Positions 1 through 8,040 of a stretch of 64,000 nt of DNA are shown one piece after another. This DNA is from Polymorphobacter_B sp038225475 (GTDB lineage Bacteria > Pseudomonadota > Alphaproteobacteria > Sphingomonadales > Sphingomonadaceae). Both the position numbers and the translations under genes were made by a program. The stretch covers positions 177,827 through 241,826 of the forward strand of contig JBBRRA010000005.1 of the NCBI GenBank assembly GCA_038225475.1. Direction: 5' to 3'. Within the stretch, counting starts at the first letter, position 1; every line of letters starts with the position of its first letter. A model generated the notes under the pieces. The model saw nothing but the letters and a program-made list of their open reading frames with translations. It ran no database searches and was not told the origin of the DNA.

Positions 1-2245
1 CGAGATCAACGCTGTGGCGGGGGGCCCCTCCGTTGCTGCCGATGGCTCCGCCATTCAGCAGATCGAGCACAGGCTGGCCGGGTGCGATGATGACCTGATC
101 ACGGATGCGAACCGAATCGTACAGCGCGATGTTCCAGCGACCGGCATCGCGATTGAAGCCGCCGCCTCGTCCACCTGCCGCACCGCCACGTCCAGCGAAG
201 CCGCCGCCGGCGCCCCTCCCCGGCGGCACGCCGAACTCGCGCGAGAGATTGAAACCAACGCCTACAACGTCGCTGCGTGTCTCGTCGAAGTTCACGGGCC
301 GCGTATCGATTGAAACAAGCCGCCCTGCGGCATCGCGGACGACGCGATTGGGGAACGCCGCTTCTACCGCAGGCGTCAACGTCGGGAATGCAGCAGTCGG
401 ATTGCTGCTGTGATTACGAAAATAATTGATGCTGACCGTCAAGATTGCCAATTTCGGCGGCTTGTAGGTGAAGCCGAATTTCAGATCGCGTCGGCGCTCG
501 CTCAGCAACTGTGGATTGCCGCCTCCAAGCGTCGTGACGATAGCATTCTCGCCGCGCGTGAAATCGAATACCGGCACATTCGGTGTTGTCAGCACCGGGC
601 TCGCCAATTGTTGCACCGACGGCTCATTGTTACTGTCGATCGCCGATGCCAACAGCGTCATGCCGTCGATCGGTGACCAGTTGACACCGTAACCATAGCT
701 CAAAAGTGCGCCGAAATCGGACAGACGCCGGTATCCAAAATTACCATTGAGCGTAATATTTCCCAACCCCGCCAGAATATCGTTCCGGCGACTGGTCAAC
801 GGTACGTCGAAATTGACGCGCGCATTGCCCTCGGCGCGCGAATTATTCGCAGCCGTCGCGACGCCCCGTTGCACTGCGCTCGCGCGATTGATCGTGTCCA
901 CTCCACCGGCACGCAGGGTGGTTCGCACCGATCCGGCCGGAAGCTCGAACAGCGGGCCCGACGCGGTCGCAATGATCTCGCCCGCATCGGTCTGGCTGCG
1001 GGCGGTGTTGCGAGGAAGCTCGAGCGGCGTGATCGGACCGAACGCGTTAAGCGATCCCGACGTCACCTGCGCCTGAAGCCCGGCAGTGTCGATTCCGGCA
1101 TCGGTACGGGTATTGACCAGCGTGCGGTCGAGCGTCCCGGTAACCGTCCATTGCCACTGCGCAAGGTCACCGTCGAAGGTCACTGCACCGTGCAGCGTAT
1201 CAGTTCGTGCATCGCGGGTCAGCGGCGGGGTGAAGACGCGCGACACACCGACAGTCGTCGAAAACGGCGACCCTGCGCCCGGCTGAACGGTCAGTAAACT
1301 TCCCGGCAGTCCGAGAAGGGATCGATTGAGCGCAAGTTCATAAGTTGCGTTAAGTGTCACCGACACCGATTTGCTGAGCGCGCGATTTACCAGGCCGTTC
1401 AATTTGAAGTCGTCGCTGGCCGCCAGCAGCGTCCGGTAACCGCCAAGATCGGTCGATGTTGGCTGATTAGCGGTCGGCACGAAGTTGGCCAGCGTCCCTG
1501 AACCGTTTGCGGGGATCGCAGCGACTGTCACCGGCTTGCCCGCGAGCGCGCTCAGCGCCGGATCGATCTCGCTGCCGCTTGGCAGCCCAACAATGTTTCC
1601 CGCAAGCGATGTCGGAACGGTTTGGAACGGCTCAACGATTCCACGCTCGTTTTCATGAACCGGCGTGTCGTGGGTATAGCTCGTGCTGAACGAGGTGCGT
1701 CCCTGTTTGCCGAGTTTGACGAAGCTGCCCTCGCCCGTTGTCTCGAAGCGCGCGCCCTCGGTCGAAGCCGCCTCCTTACCTTCGACCGTCGTCTGGCGGA
1801 AATTGTCCTTGAGGATGAAATTGACGATCCGCTGGTCGGCACTATAGCCAAATTTTAGGGCAACTTCCTCCGGCATGATCTGAACGCGTTCGATCGCCTC
1901 GGTTGGCAATTCGCGGATTTCGGCAAAGCCTGCAATGCGTCGGCCGTTCAACAGGACAACGGGAGCGCCTGCACCGCGCCCGCGACCCGACGTTGTCTCG
2001 GTCGACAAGGCGGTCAGCAACTCGCTGATCGTCGATGCGCCGTAACTGGCGACGGCGGTTTCGCCAAGTTCGATCTCTGGTGGAATATCGCCCTTCACCG
2101 CACCACGCAGCTGGGGCGCGGTAACAACTATTTCGGGCTCACTCGTTTCCGATGGGAGCATCGGTGGCGTAGGTGCTGCACCCGCTGTGACGGCAAATCC
2201 TGAGGCGACGACCGCGGCACGCGCGGCGGCATAGAAGCTCTTCAT
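1..2245 (-). CDS. TonB-dependent receptor, N-terminal ~748 codons (3' end beyond window)
   Basis: Outer-membrane active-transport barrel that would take up a large substrate using TonB energy. Reading the minus strand from an ATG at 2245, the frame stays open to the left edge. It begins with a short hydrophobic leader, then a TonB-box-like EIVVTAP, then a plug-like domain with VVLLNGRRIAGF and the phrase ELPTEAIERVQIMPEEVALKFGY. Long stretches of alternating beta-strand character follow. Near the window edge is a glycine/arginine-rich insert (GRGAGGGFAGRGGAGGRGGG), a feature I associate with a sphingomonad/caulobacter receptor subgroup. It starts immediately after the stop of the metallophosphatase gene, so the two are probably co-transcribed. 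The substrate is unknown; phosphorylated organic compounds are a guess from the neighbour. The C-terminal barrel is not visible. Confidence 0.85.
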   Translation of the reverse strand, partial: MKSFYAAARAAVVASGFAVTAGAAPTPPMLPSETSEPEIVVTAPQLRGAVKGDIPPEIELGETAVASYGASTISELLTALSTETTSGRGRGAGAPVVLLNGRRIAGFAEIRELPTEAIERVQIMPEEVALKFGYSADQRIVNFILKDNFRQTTVEGKEAASTEGARFETTGEGSFVKLGKQGRTSFSTSYTHDTPVHENERGIVEPFQTVPTSLAGNIVGLPSGSEIDPALSALAGKPVTVAAIPANGSGTLANFVPTANQPTSTDLGGYRTLLAASDDFKLNGLVNRALSKSVSVTLNATYELALNRSLLGLPGSLLTVQPGAGSPFSTTVGVSRVFTPPLTRDARTDTLHGAVTFDGDLAQWQWTVTGTLDRTLVNTRTDAGIDTAGLQAQVTSGSLNAFGPITPLELPRNTARSQTDAGEIIATASGPLFELPAGSVRTTLRAGGVDTINRASAVQRGVATAANNSRAEGNARVNFDVPLTSRRNDILAGLGNITLNGNFGYRRLSDFGALLSYGYGVNWSPIDGMTLLASAIDSNNEPSVQQLASPVLTTPNVPVFDFTRGENAIVTTLGGGNPQLLSERRRDLKFGFTYKPPKLAILTVSINYFRNHSSNPTAAFPTLTPAVEAAFPNRVVRDAAGRLVSIDTRPVNFDETRSDVVGVGFNLSREFGVPPGRGAGGGFAGRGGAAGGRGGGFNRDAGRWNIALYDSVRIRDQVIIAPGQPVLDLLNGGAIGSNGGAPRHSVDL

Positions 2246-3634
2246 TTAGTGTGCGATGCCCGAAGATGTTGAGATAACTTGCGATTTGCCGCATGACGAC
2301 AGTCGCCCATCGATCCGACAACGATTGACCATTTCGCCACGAACATTCCAGACTTTAGCTATCCACTTTGTGTCACTGCGCCGTTCGATAGTCATGTACC
2401 CAAAACCATCAACCCAACTACTGAACCGATCGGGCGCCACACCGGCGGTCCGCACCTCAGCCGGAAGCTGCGCCGGCAGCGGGACGATATCCTCCTCGGT
2501 TCCGGAAAAACCGGTAATGAACTGGCTGGGCAATCGTCCGGCATAGCTGACCTGTTCCCAGACATGTTCGTGCCCGGACAGCACCACATCCACCCCCGGC
2601 GGCAACACGCCGGGCGCCAATGTCTGAAAGACGGAAACAATACCATCGGTAGCAGTACGGAGTGGTGCGCCTATTCCCTTGCCCGATGTGAAACCGAGGA
2701 TCGGCTTGTGCGTCGCGACGAAGTTGAACCCCGTCGGCCCCGATAGCCGCTCGATGTCGTGCCAAACGCCCGCAGTATCGGCGAAACGCGCACTGTCTGA
2801 GGGCAAGGCCGCGTCCGTAACGGCGGCAAGATCGGCGACGATAATCTGAGCGTGCCGCCCCAATGGCACAGCATAGGCCGAACCGGCATCACCGGTCACG
2901 TCGGCAGAAGCGGCGTTGCAGTCGCGTCCGGCGCTGACCGGCCGCGGGTCAAGTAGCCTCCACCATCCCTGGCCGGCGCGTGCGCAGCTTTCGTGATTCC
3001 CACGCACGACCACCCAAGGCGCTGCGGCAAGAAGCGGCGCTCCTGGCACGAACAGGTCGGCGGCCCAAGCATCCCAGCCATAGCCCCACGGCGATCCCGC
3101 GCACCCGCCGTTACCCGCCGGGCACGCCGTCTCGCGGTAAAGATAGTCGCCGACGTGTACGACCAGTTGCGGATGCCATTCGGCCGCATGCATTGCGATT
3201 TGGGCGAATGGAAATTGCGCGGCATCGCTGCACGCTTGGCCGACAGACCCTTTTATTCTGCAACCGGTGTCGCCGATCACGACAATCCGGGTCACTGGAC
3301 CCCTGAGAAGCGCGAGCCGATGGCCATCGATAGCAGCGCGCCGTGCGCCTGCCGGCACGATCGCTTCGCATGTCAGAACGGCAAACTCTGATGGCTTCGA
3401 GGCTGATGGACCCATCGCCGTCGCGCGCAACGGAAGGGTGGCAGGCGGCATGCGTACCCCCATCGGACGAGCCTTGCCATCGACGACGAGCGCCGGGCAC
3501 GCCGACATGTCAGTCACCGCACGGGCCACCAGGACGCCGCCCTCGCCCATCAGCGTATAGGATGTAGTGATAGGCGAAGCAGCTGCCGTCGCTGCTGCGG
3601 TTGCCCCAATCATCAATCCCAATAGAAGTTGCAT
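2246..3634 (-). CDS. Exported calcineurin-like metallophosphatase
   Basis: Predicted 462-aa secreted phosphoesterase using a two-metal centre. All the usual metallophosphatase blocks can be read in order: GDTGCR, VHVGDYLYR, VVRGNHESC, THKPILGF and SGHEHVWE. An N-terminal signal peptide (MQLLLGLMIGATAAATAAAS) points to the periplasm or outside. The architecture resembles purple-acid-phosphatase-like or PhoD-like enzymes, but I cannot assign a substrate. The TonB receptor gene starts directly after its stop codon, suggesting a two-gene unit that cleaves a phosphate ester and imports the product. About 100 bases separate it from the sugar transferase gene upstream. Confidence 0.85.
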   Translation of the reverse strand: MQLLLGLMIGATAAATAAASPITTSYTLMGEGGVLVARAVTDMSACPALVVDGKARPMGVRMPPATLPLRATAMGPSASKPSEFAVLTCEAIVPAGARRAAIDGHRLALLRGPVTRIVVIGDTGCRIKGSVGQACSDAAQFPFAQIAMHAAEWHPQLVVHVGDYLYRETACPAGNGGCAGSPWGYGWDAWAADLFVPGAPLLAAAPWVVVRGNHESCARAGQGWWRLLDPRPVSAGRDCNAASADVTGDAGSAYAVPLGRHAQIIVADLAAVTDAALPSDSARFADTAGVWHDIERLSGPTGFNFVATHKPILGFTSGKGIGAPLRTATDGIVSVFQTLAPGVLPPGVDVVLSGHEHVWEQVSYAGRLPSQFITGFSGTEEDIVPLPAQLPAEVRTAGVAPDRFSSWVDGFGYMTIERRSDTKWIAKVWNVRGEMVNRCRIDGRLSSCGKSQVISTSSGIAH

Positions 3635-3736
3635 CGCCGATCCCTGTGTTCGATTCGCTCACCGGTCAGCACTGCCATGATTTTAAGTCAGTTTTAATGG
3701 AGCCAAACCGCACATCGCTGCGCTGCAAGCTATCGG

Positions 3737-5188
3737 TTAGAATGCATTTCGCTGCATAACCAATGCTGCTGCAGTCCGCGCGACGATATAGAGGTCGAAC
3801 CAGATCGACCAATTTTCAATATAGTAAAGATCATGCTCGAAGCGCTTGATCAGCTTATCCTCAGTATCGGTCTCCCCACGCCAACCACATACCTGTGCCC
3901 AGCCGGTAATCCCTGGTCGCACTTTATGTCGCGCGGCGTAGGATGACACTACTTCCGAAAATAGCCTTCCCCCGGCCCGCGTCGAGGCGGCGTGCGGGCG
4001 CGGACCGACGACCGACATGTCGCCTTGCAATACATTGAATAACTGAGGCAGCTCATCGAGGCTGGTCCGCCGCAATAACGCGCCCACCCGCGTAACTCTT
4101 GGATCTGCTCGACTCGCCTGGGTGATAAGATCAAGTTGCGCGCTATTGTGGTACATGGTGCGGAATTTGTAGACTCTGAACGGATGATTGTTGAAGCCTT
4201 CGCGAGGTTGCCGAAAGAACACCGGGCCTGGACTATCAACCCGGATTGCCAATGCTATCAATAGCATCAACGGCGTCGCGATTATCAGCGCGGTAGCGGC
4301 GATCAAACGATCTTCAATCAACTTGAGCATCGCATCCATGCCCGAGATTGGTCGCTCGAACAGGGTCATCACGGGCATTTCGCCGAGCAACACCACCGGT
4401 CGCCGCGCGAAAACGAAACTGGCAAGATCGGGGGCAAGCCGGATTCGGACGGGTGTCAGCGCAAGCCGGCTGACAACCTGCTGTAGCCGGATCTCGGCGG
4501 ACCAAGGCAGTGCGACAATTACTTGGTCGATCCGGCTCTCGCGGATCATCGACATCAGCGCCGACAGGTTGCCAAGCACCGGAATATTATGCGCTTCCTT
4601 TGGCACGCGTCCATCCAGCCGGTCGTCGAAGAAACCGACGATCGTGATCGTCAACTTATCCGTGCCAAGAATATATTCCGCGAGCCGGGCACCCTGCGGC
4701 CCCGCGCCGAAAATCGCAACGCGCTGGTTGAAAATGCCCTTTTTCTTGAGTCGACGCACCCAAATTGTCATCGCCAGCCGACCGATCAACAGTCCTCCAC
4801 CCCCGATCGCGACCCATAGCAACGCCCACTCGCGCGAAACCTGGTCCGACGCCTTGAGCAAGAACCCAAGCGTGACCATGAACAAGGTCGTCGCAATCCA
4901 CGCCGTCAGAACGCGCTGCCAAGCTTGACGAAGCGAGAATTGCGCATCGATGTCGTAACTGCCAACGGTCTCGGCAAGCACCGCGAACGCAATTGCCGCC
5001 ACGAATACGACGCGCGGATAAATCTCCGCCGCCGGGCCATCGCCAAGCGGCAACGTCGCGCTGAGGATCAGTCCAGAAGCGAGGACGATCAGGAACTCGA
5101 CGATGCGCACGGTCAAAATCACCGCATCAAGCGGAATAGCGCCGATCCGAGAGCGGGCGACGGTGGGTGCGCGAAGGGGCGCAGTCAC
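3737..5188 (-). CDS. Undecaprenyl-phosphate sugar phosphotransferase (EPS priming enzyme)
   Basis: Inner-membrane enzyme that loads the first sugar-1-phosphate onto undecaprenyl phosphate to start exopolysaccharide repeat-unit synthesis. The N-terminal half has several membrane segments and a nucleotide-binding-like fold (VAIFGAGPQGARLAEYILG). The C-terminal half is a bacterial sugar transferase domain with FFRQPREGFNNHPFRVYKFRTM, RRTSLDELPQLFNVLQGDMSVVGPRP and VRPGITGWAQVCGWRGET, each cut short here. The longest frame runs to a TTG at 5317 that overlaps the divergent small gene and has no ribosome site. I chose the GTG at 5188, which puts conserved-looking sequence at the N-terminus; the start is uncertain. 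It corresponds to EpsB of methanolan-type loci. Confidence 0.85.
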   Translation of the reverse strand: MTAPLRAPTVARSRIGAIPLDAVILTVRIVEFLIVLASGLILSATLPLGDGPAAEIYPRVVFVAAIAFAVLAETVGSYDIDAQFSLRQAWQRVLTAWIATTLFMVTLGFLLKASDQVSREWALLWVAIGGGGLLIGRLAMTIWVRRLKKKGIFNQRVAIFGAGPQGARLAEYILGTDKLTITIVGFFDDRLDGRVPKEAHNIPVLGNLSALMSMIRESRIDQVIVALPWSAEIRLQQVVSRLALTPVRIRLAPDLASFVFARRPVVLLGEMPVMTLFERPISGMDAMLKLIEDRLIAATALIIATPLMLLIALAIRVDSPGPVFFRQPREGFNNHPFRVYKFRTMYHNSAQLDLITQASRADPRVTRVGALLRRTSLDELPQLFNVLQGDMSVVGPRPHAASTRAGGRLFSEVVSSYAARHKVRPGITGWAQVCGWRGETDTEDKLIKRFEHDLYYIENWSIWFDLYIVARTAAALVMQRNAF

Positions 5189-5316
5189 GACTGCACACTC
5201 ATTGGTATATTCTGGAACAACTGCGCCGAGGGCGGTAGTTTCTGATCGACAAACTGATATAGACGCTTTCGTGCTTGGCGCTCCGGCGCCCTGACTGCGC
5301 TGGAAAGGACTGAACA

Positions 5317-5559
5317 ATGCAAACAGTTTACGATTGGGCGACGATGATCGTTTTCGCCGGATTGGTCGTGCTGTTTCTGCAACGATCGCAAGGCGAAGTT
5401 CGCGACCAATTGTGGCACTATCTCGTGGCTGCGCTGGGTTGCGCGATCACAAATTATGTTGGGAACGAGGGCTATCATCTGATTGCTGCAGCGACAGGTG
5501 TTGCGACATTGGCCTTTATCGTCATGGTTTTGCGGCCGCTTGACGGGTTTCGCAGCTAA
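5317..5559 (+). CDS. Small membrane protein, XrtV sorting-system accessory type
   Basis: An 80-aa protein with two or three predicted membrane helices (WATMIVFAGLVVLFL, then LWHYLVAALGCAITNYVG, then a C-terminal segment ending VMVLRPLDGF). A good ribosome site (GGAAAGGA) precedes its ATG. Size, topology and position beside an EpsI-like gene and an exosortase match what I recall of the XrtV accessory protein family of sphingomonads; I could not run a profile to confirm this. It is the only plus-strand gene in this minus-strand block, and its stop overlaps the stop of the EpsI gene, so it must have its own promoter within or beyond the divergent transferase gene. Confidence 0.65.
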   Translation: MQTVYDWATMIVFAGLVVLFLQRSQGEVRDQLWHYLVAALGCAITNYVGNEGYHLIAAATGVATLAFIVMVLRPLDGFRS

Positions 5560-6257
5560 ACACCGACGCCGCGCATATTAGCGGTTAGCGTCGGCCCGAT
5601 CAAAATCGGCCGGTTTGCCTGCGAAACGCTCTCGACCAACGCCGTTCCGAATTCGCGCAACGATCCAAAGATTTCGGGCGACGGCGTCGCAACCGTCGAC
5701 ATCCGCACCAAGATTCCATCTGGAATGATGCCGTGGATTTCCTGCCGCAGCTTAGCCCAGCGTTGCTCGGTTCCGGTAGTCGGCAGCGCATCGCCGATCC
5801 GAGTCCAATAGCATATCGGCTCGACCCGACTATCCGAACTTGCCACCAATTCACGAACCGGCAACTCGACGCCTTGGGCAAGCGGAAGCGCCGCACGCGT
5901 CGAGTCGGAAATCTGGAATCCCACTGCCGCGTAGCAAACTTCGGGGCGATGCAACTGCAGTTGGTCACTCTGCAAATTGCCATATGCCATCACGACCATG
6001 ACCGGGATCTTGTCGGGCGACACATATAGTCGGGCAATCGTGTCGCTATACAACTGCGCGCTCAAGCTATTTGGGGTGCGAGGAAGCACGAACGCGTCCG
6101 AAGGTTTTTCAGTCCAAGCGCCGACACGCTTTGGAACAATCACGTCAAGCTTGTTCGTGCCAAGAAACTGAAGACGATCGCGCGGCGTCAGGGCAAGCGC
6201 ACCAGCTGCCGCCGCGAGCATGCCCCCGCCAAGCAGGACGTCACGCCGGTCGATCAT
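5556..6257 (-). CDS. epsI: EpsI-type exosortase-associated protein
   Basis: A 233-aa protein of the EpsI family that accompanies exosortases in EPS loci, either as a separate protein or as the exosortase C-terminal domain. A twin-arginine-like or simple signal segment starts the protein (IDRRDVLLGGGMLAAAAGAL), followed by a globular periplasmic domain. The family hallmark appears as LQLHRPEVCYAAVGF with a conserved cysteine, followed by the block PICYWTRIGDALPTTG. Its start overlaps the exosortase stop by 4 nt, so the two are translationally coupled. Known EpsI proteins are required for EPS production, but their biochemical role is poorly defined. Confidence 0.8.
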   Translation of the reverse strand: MIDRRDVLLGGGMLAAAAGALALTPRDRLQFLGTNKLDVIVPKRVGAWTEKPSDAFVLPRTPNSLSAQLYSDTIARLYVSPDKIPVMVVMAYGNLQSDQLQLHRPEVCYAAVGFQISDSTRAALPLAQGVELPVRELVASSDSRVEPICYWTRIGDALPTTGTEQRWAKLRQEIHGIIPDGILVRMSTVATPSPEIFGSLREFGTALVESVSQANRPILIGPTLTANMRGVGV

Positions 6258-7129
6258 GCCGGACGCTCAAGTGCTCGACGAACCGGCTTCATCGCCGCAT
6301 CGATCGCAAAGATAAACAGCAGTGCTGAAGTAAAGGTAACCATGCCTGCAAAATGATGCAAGAAACCTTGCGCAACGGCATCGCCAAAATAAAAGGTGAG
6401 CAGCACTAGTGCCGCAACCCGGATACAATTTGCGAGAATCGCAATCGGGATTACCAGCGCGAGAAGCAGCAGCGAGTAGCGCCAATTGCTATTATGCAAA
6501 ATATACACATAAAATAGTCCGATCGCAGTAAGACTAATGAGCGAATTTAGACCGGCGCAGGCGTCCTCGACGAGCAGTTGATATTGTGCGACATAAATTG
6601 TCACGCCGACACGAGCAACAGGGTAACCGAGGTGCCCAAGCGTCACTGTGACCGAGTGTGACACGAGTGCTTTCAATGGCTGCGTGACGACATCGAGCAC
6701 CCATCCGGGGATGGGAATGACGAAACCCAAGTACAAAATTGGGAACCATAACAGCACAAGAACTTGGCGACCTACAAAGACATAGGCGGTGGCGACGAGA
6801 GCCAACAGCATTGAAGCGACCTCAAGGCTGATGAAGTCGAATGCTCGACTAAAAATATAAAGTACAACCGCAGGTAGCATCAGGACGATGCCGAAAATAA
6901 TGGATCCGGGTATTGCCTTTTCAACTATCTCCGGCAACCGACGAACGATTAACCATATTCCAGTTGCAAGGACGAGCGGCCCGTGCACGCCGGCCTCTGT
7001 GGACCACGGTCCAGCAACAAGCGAGAACAGCGTTGGAAGGGCGATTGCAACCATTCCCGCCACAAGCAATGCATGGCCGGAAATCAACCTTGGCCAATCG
7101 ACAGCCGCGCCGCGCACGAGCGTCGCCAT
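6254..7129 (-). CDS. xrtV: Exosortase, probable XrtV type
   Basis: A 291-aa polytopic inner-membrane transpeptidase of the exosortase/archaeosortase superfamily. It cleaves sorting tails and anchors surface proteins in EPS-making Gram-negative bacteria. The predicted Cys-Arg-His catalytic set is visible: Cys in VEDACAGLNSLISL (about residue 191), Arg in NCIRVAALVLL (about 235) and His in FLHHFAGMVTF (about 260). Most of the chain is membrane helices. It lies between EpsI and the kinase-like gene, 2 nt after the latter. XrtV is assigned from the neighbouring small accessory protein and the sphingomonad setting. No protein in the window shows an obvious sorting tail, so substrates must be elsewhere. 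Confidence 0.82.
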   Translation of the reverse strand: MATLVRGAAVDWPRLISGHALLVAGMVAIALPTLFSLVAGPWSTEAGVHGPLVLATGIWLIVRRLPEIVEKAIPGSIIFGIVLMLPAVVLYIFSRAFDFISLEVASMLLALVATAYVFVGRQVLVLLWFPILYLGFVIPIPGWVLDVVTQPLKALVSHSVTVTLGHLGYPVARVGVTIYVAQYQLLVEDACAGLNSLISLTAIGLFYVYILHNSNWRYSLLLLALVIPIAILANCIRVAALVLLTFYFGDAVAQGFLHHFAGMVTFTSALLFIFAIDAAMKPVRRALERPA

Positions 7130-7131
7130 GG

Positions 7132-8040
7132 TTAAAACTCGCTCAGGACCGAGCCGACCACCGTGCTGCGCGACGCTGCCAACTGTCCGGCCAACGTGGC
7201 GACGTCGTTGACGAATGTATGGTCGCGGCGCGCAACGATCACGCTATAGCCGATTGCTGCAGCGACGGTCAGCGCGTCAGCGCAACTGTTGGCCGGCGGC
7301 GTGTCGAAAATTGCGATGTCGTACTCGCGCAACAGCATGTTCATGCCGTCGCGGAAGCGAGCACTCGACAGAAGCTCCTGCGGCCGCGGGACCGGCGGGC
7401 CGGCAGCGATCAGCGAAAGGTTCGGGAGCACATTGGCGTGCACGACCCGTTCCGGACGTGTCACCTCGAGACCGAGATAGCTCGACAACCCTGGCCCGTT
7501 AGGATCAACCCCGAACATCTGATCGAGCCGCGGAGACCGCAAATTGGCATCGACTAGCAGCGTCTTCGTCCCGATCTGCGACAATGCTGCAGCCAAATTC
7601 GCTGCGATAAAGCTGCAGCCAATTGCCTCCACCGGCGCAATCACCGCAAGCGCCCGACGGCCGGGCTTGATGTGCTGCGCGATGATCTGCGTCCGCAGTA
7701 AACGGATGGATTCAGCGCGCGCGCCGGTCGGATCGCTGATGACGATAAGCTCATCCGAGACGGGACGCCGCGGTGCGCCCTGAAGCGCCAAGCTGTTGAT
7801 CAGTTGCTCCCGGGCACGGTTGAGGTCCTCGGTTCCGATAAAGCCGAGTTCAAGCGCGGATTGGTCGAAATCGAGTCCGCGCTCGCGCTGGTGTGCGATA
7901 ACCCGCGACGCTTCCTCGTCAGTCAGCAGCCCGAGCCGAAGCAGCGTATCGCGGATCGGCGCATCGGCCTGCAGCGTGCCGTCGTCGACAAGGGTTGTAC
8001 CGGAGGGATTGATTAAATCGGTCACTGTGCAGCTTGCCAT
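7132..8040 (-). CDS. EpsG/CpsD-like tyrosine-kinase-family ATPase with degenerate P-loop
   Basis: Cytoplasmic partner of the Wzz-like chain-length protein. Bacterial tyrosine autokinases of this family normally cycle phosphorylation to control polymer export. The N-terminal ~80 residues resemble a GspE-like N-domain (LLRLGLLTDEEASRVIAHQR). The ATPase domain keeps Walker A' (TLLVDANLRSP) and a Walker B-like IAIFDTPPANS. Its Walker A, however, reads APVEAIGCSFIAANLA near residue 137, where a lysine-containing GKS/T motif is expected. The C-terminus (STVVGSVLSEF) has no tyrosine cluster. The protein therefore looks unable to act as a standard autokinase and may be structural. It overlaps the upstream Wzz-like gene by 19 nt. 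Confidence 0.8.
   Translation of the reverse strand: MASCTVTDLINPSGTTLVDDGTLQADAPIRDTLLRLGLLTDEEASRVIAHQRERGLDFDQSALELGFIGTEDLNRAREQLINSLALQGAPRRPVSDELIVISDPTGARAESIRLLRTQIIAQHIKPGRRALAVIAPVEAIGCSFIAANLAAALSQIGTKTLLVDANLRSPRLDQMFGVDPNGPGLSSYLGLEVTRPERVVHANVLPNLSLIAAGPPVPRPQELLSSARFRDGMNMLLREYDIAIFDTPPANSCADALTVAAAIGYSVIVARRDHTFVNDVATLAGQLAASRSTVVGSVLSEF

Noticed and set aside
7132..8040. Frameshift or pseudogene explanation for the altered P-loop
   Set aside because: The frame is open throughout, flanking residues align with the family and Walker A' and B remain, so substitution is more likely than frame damage.
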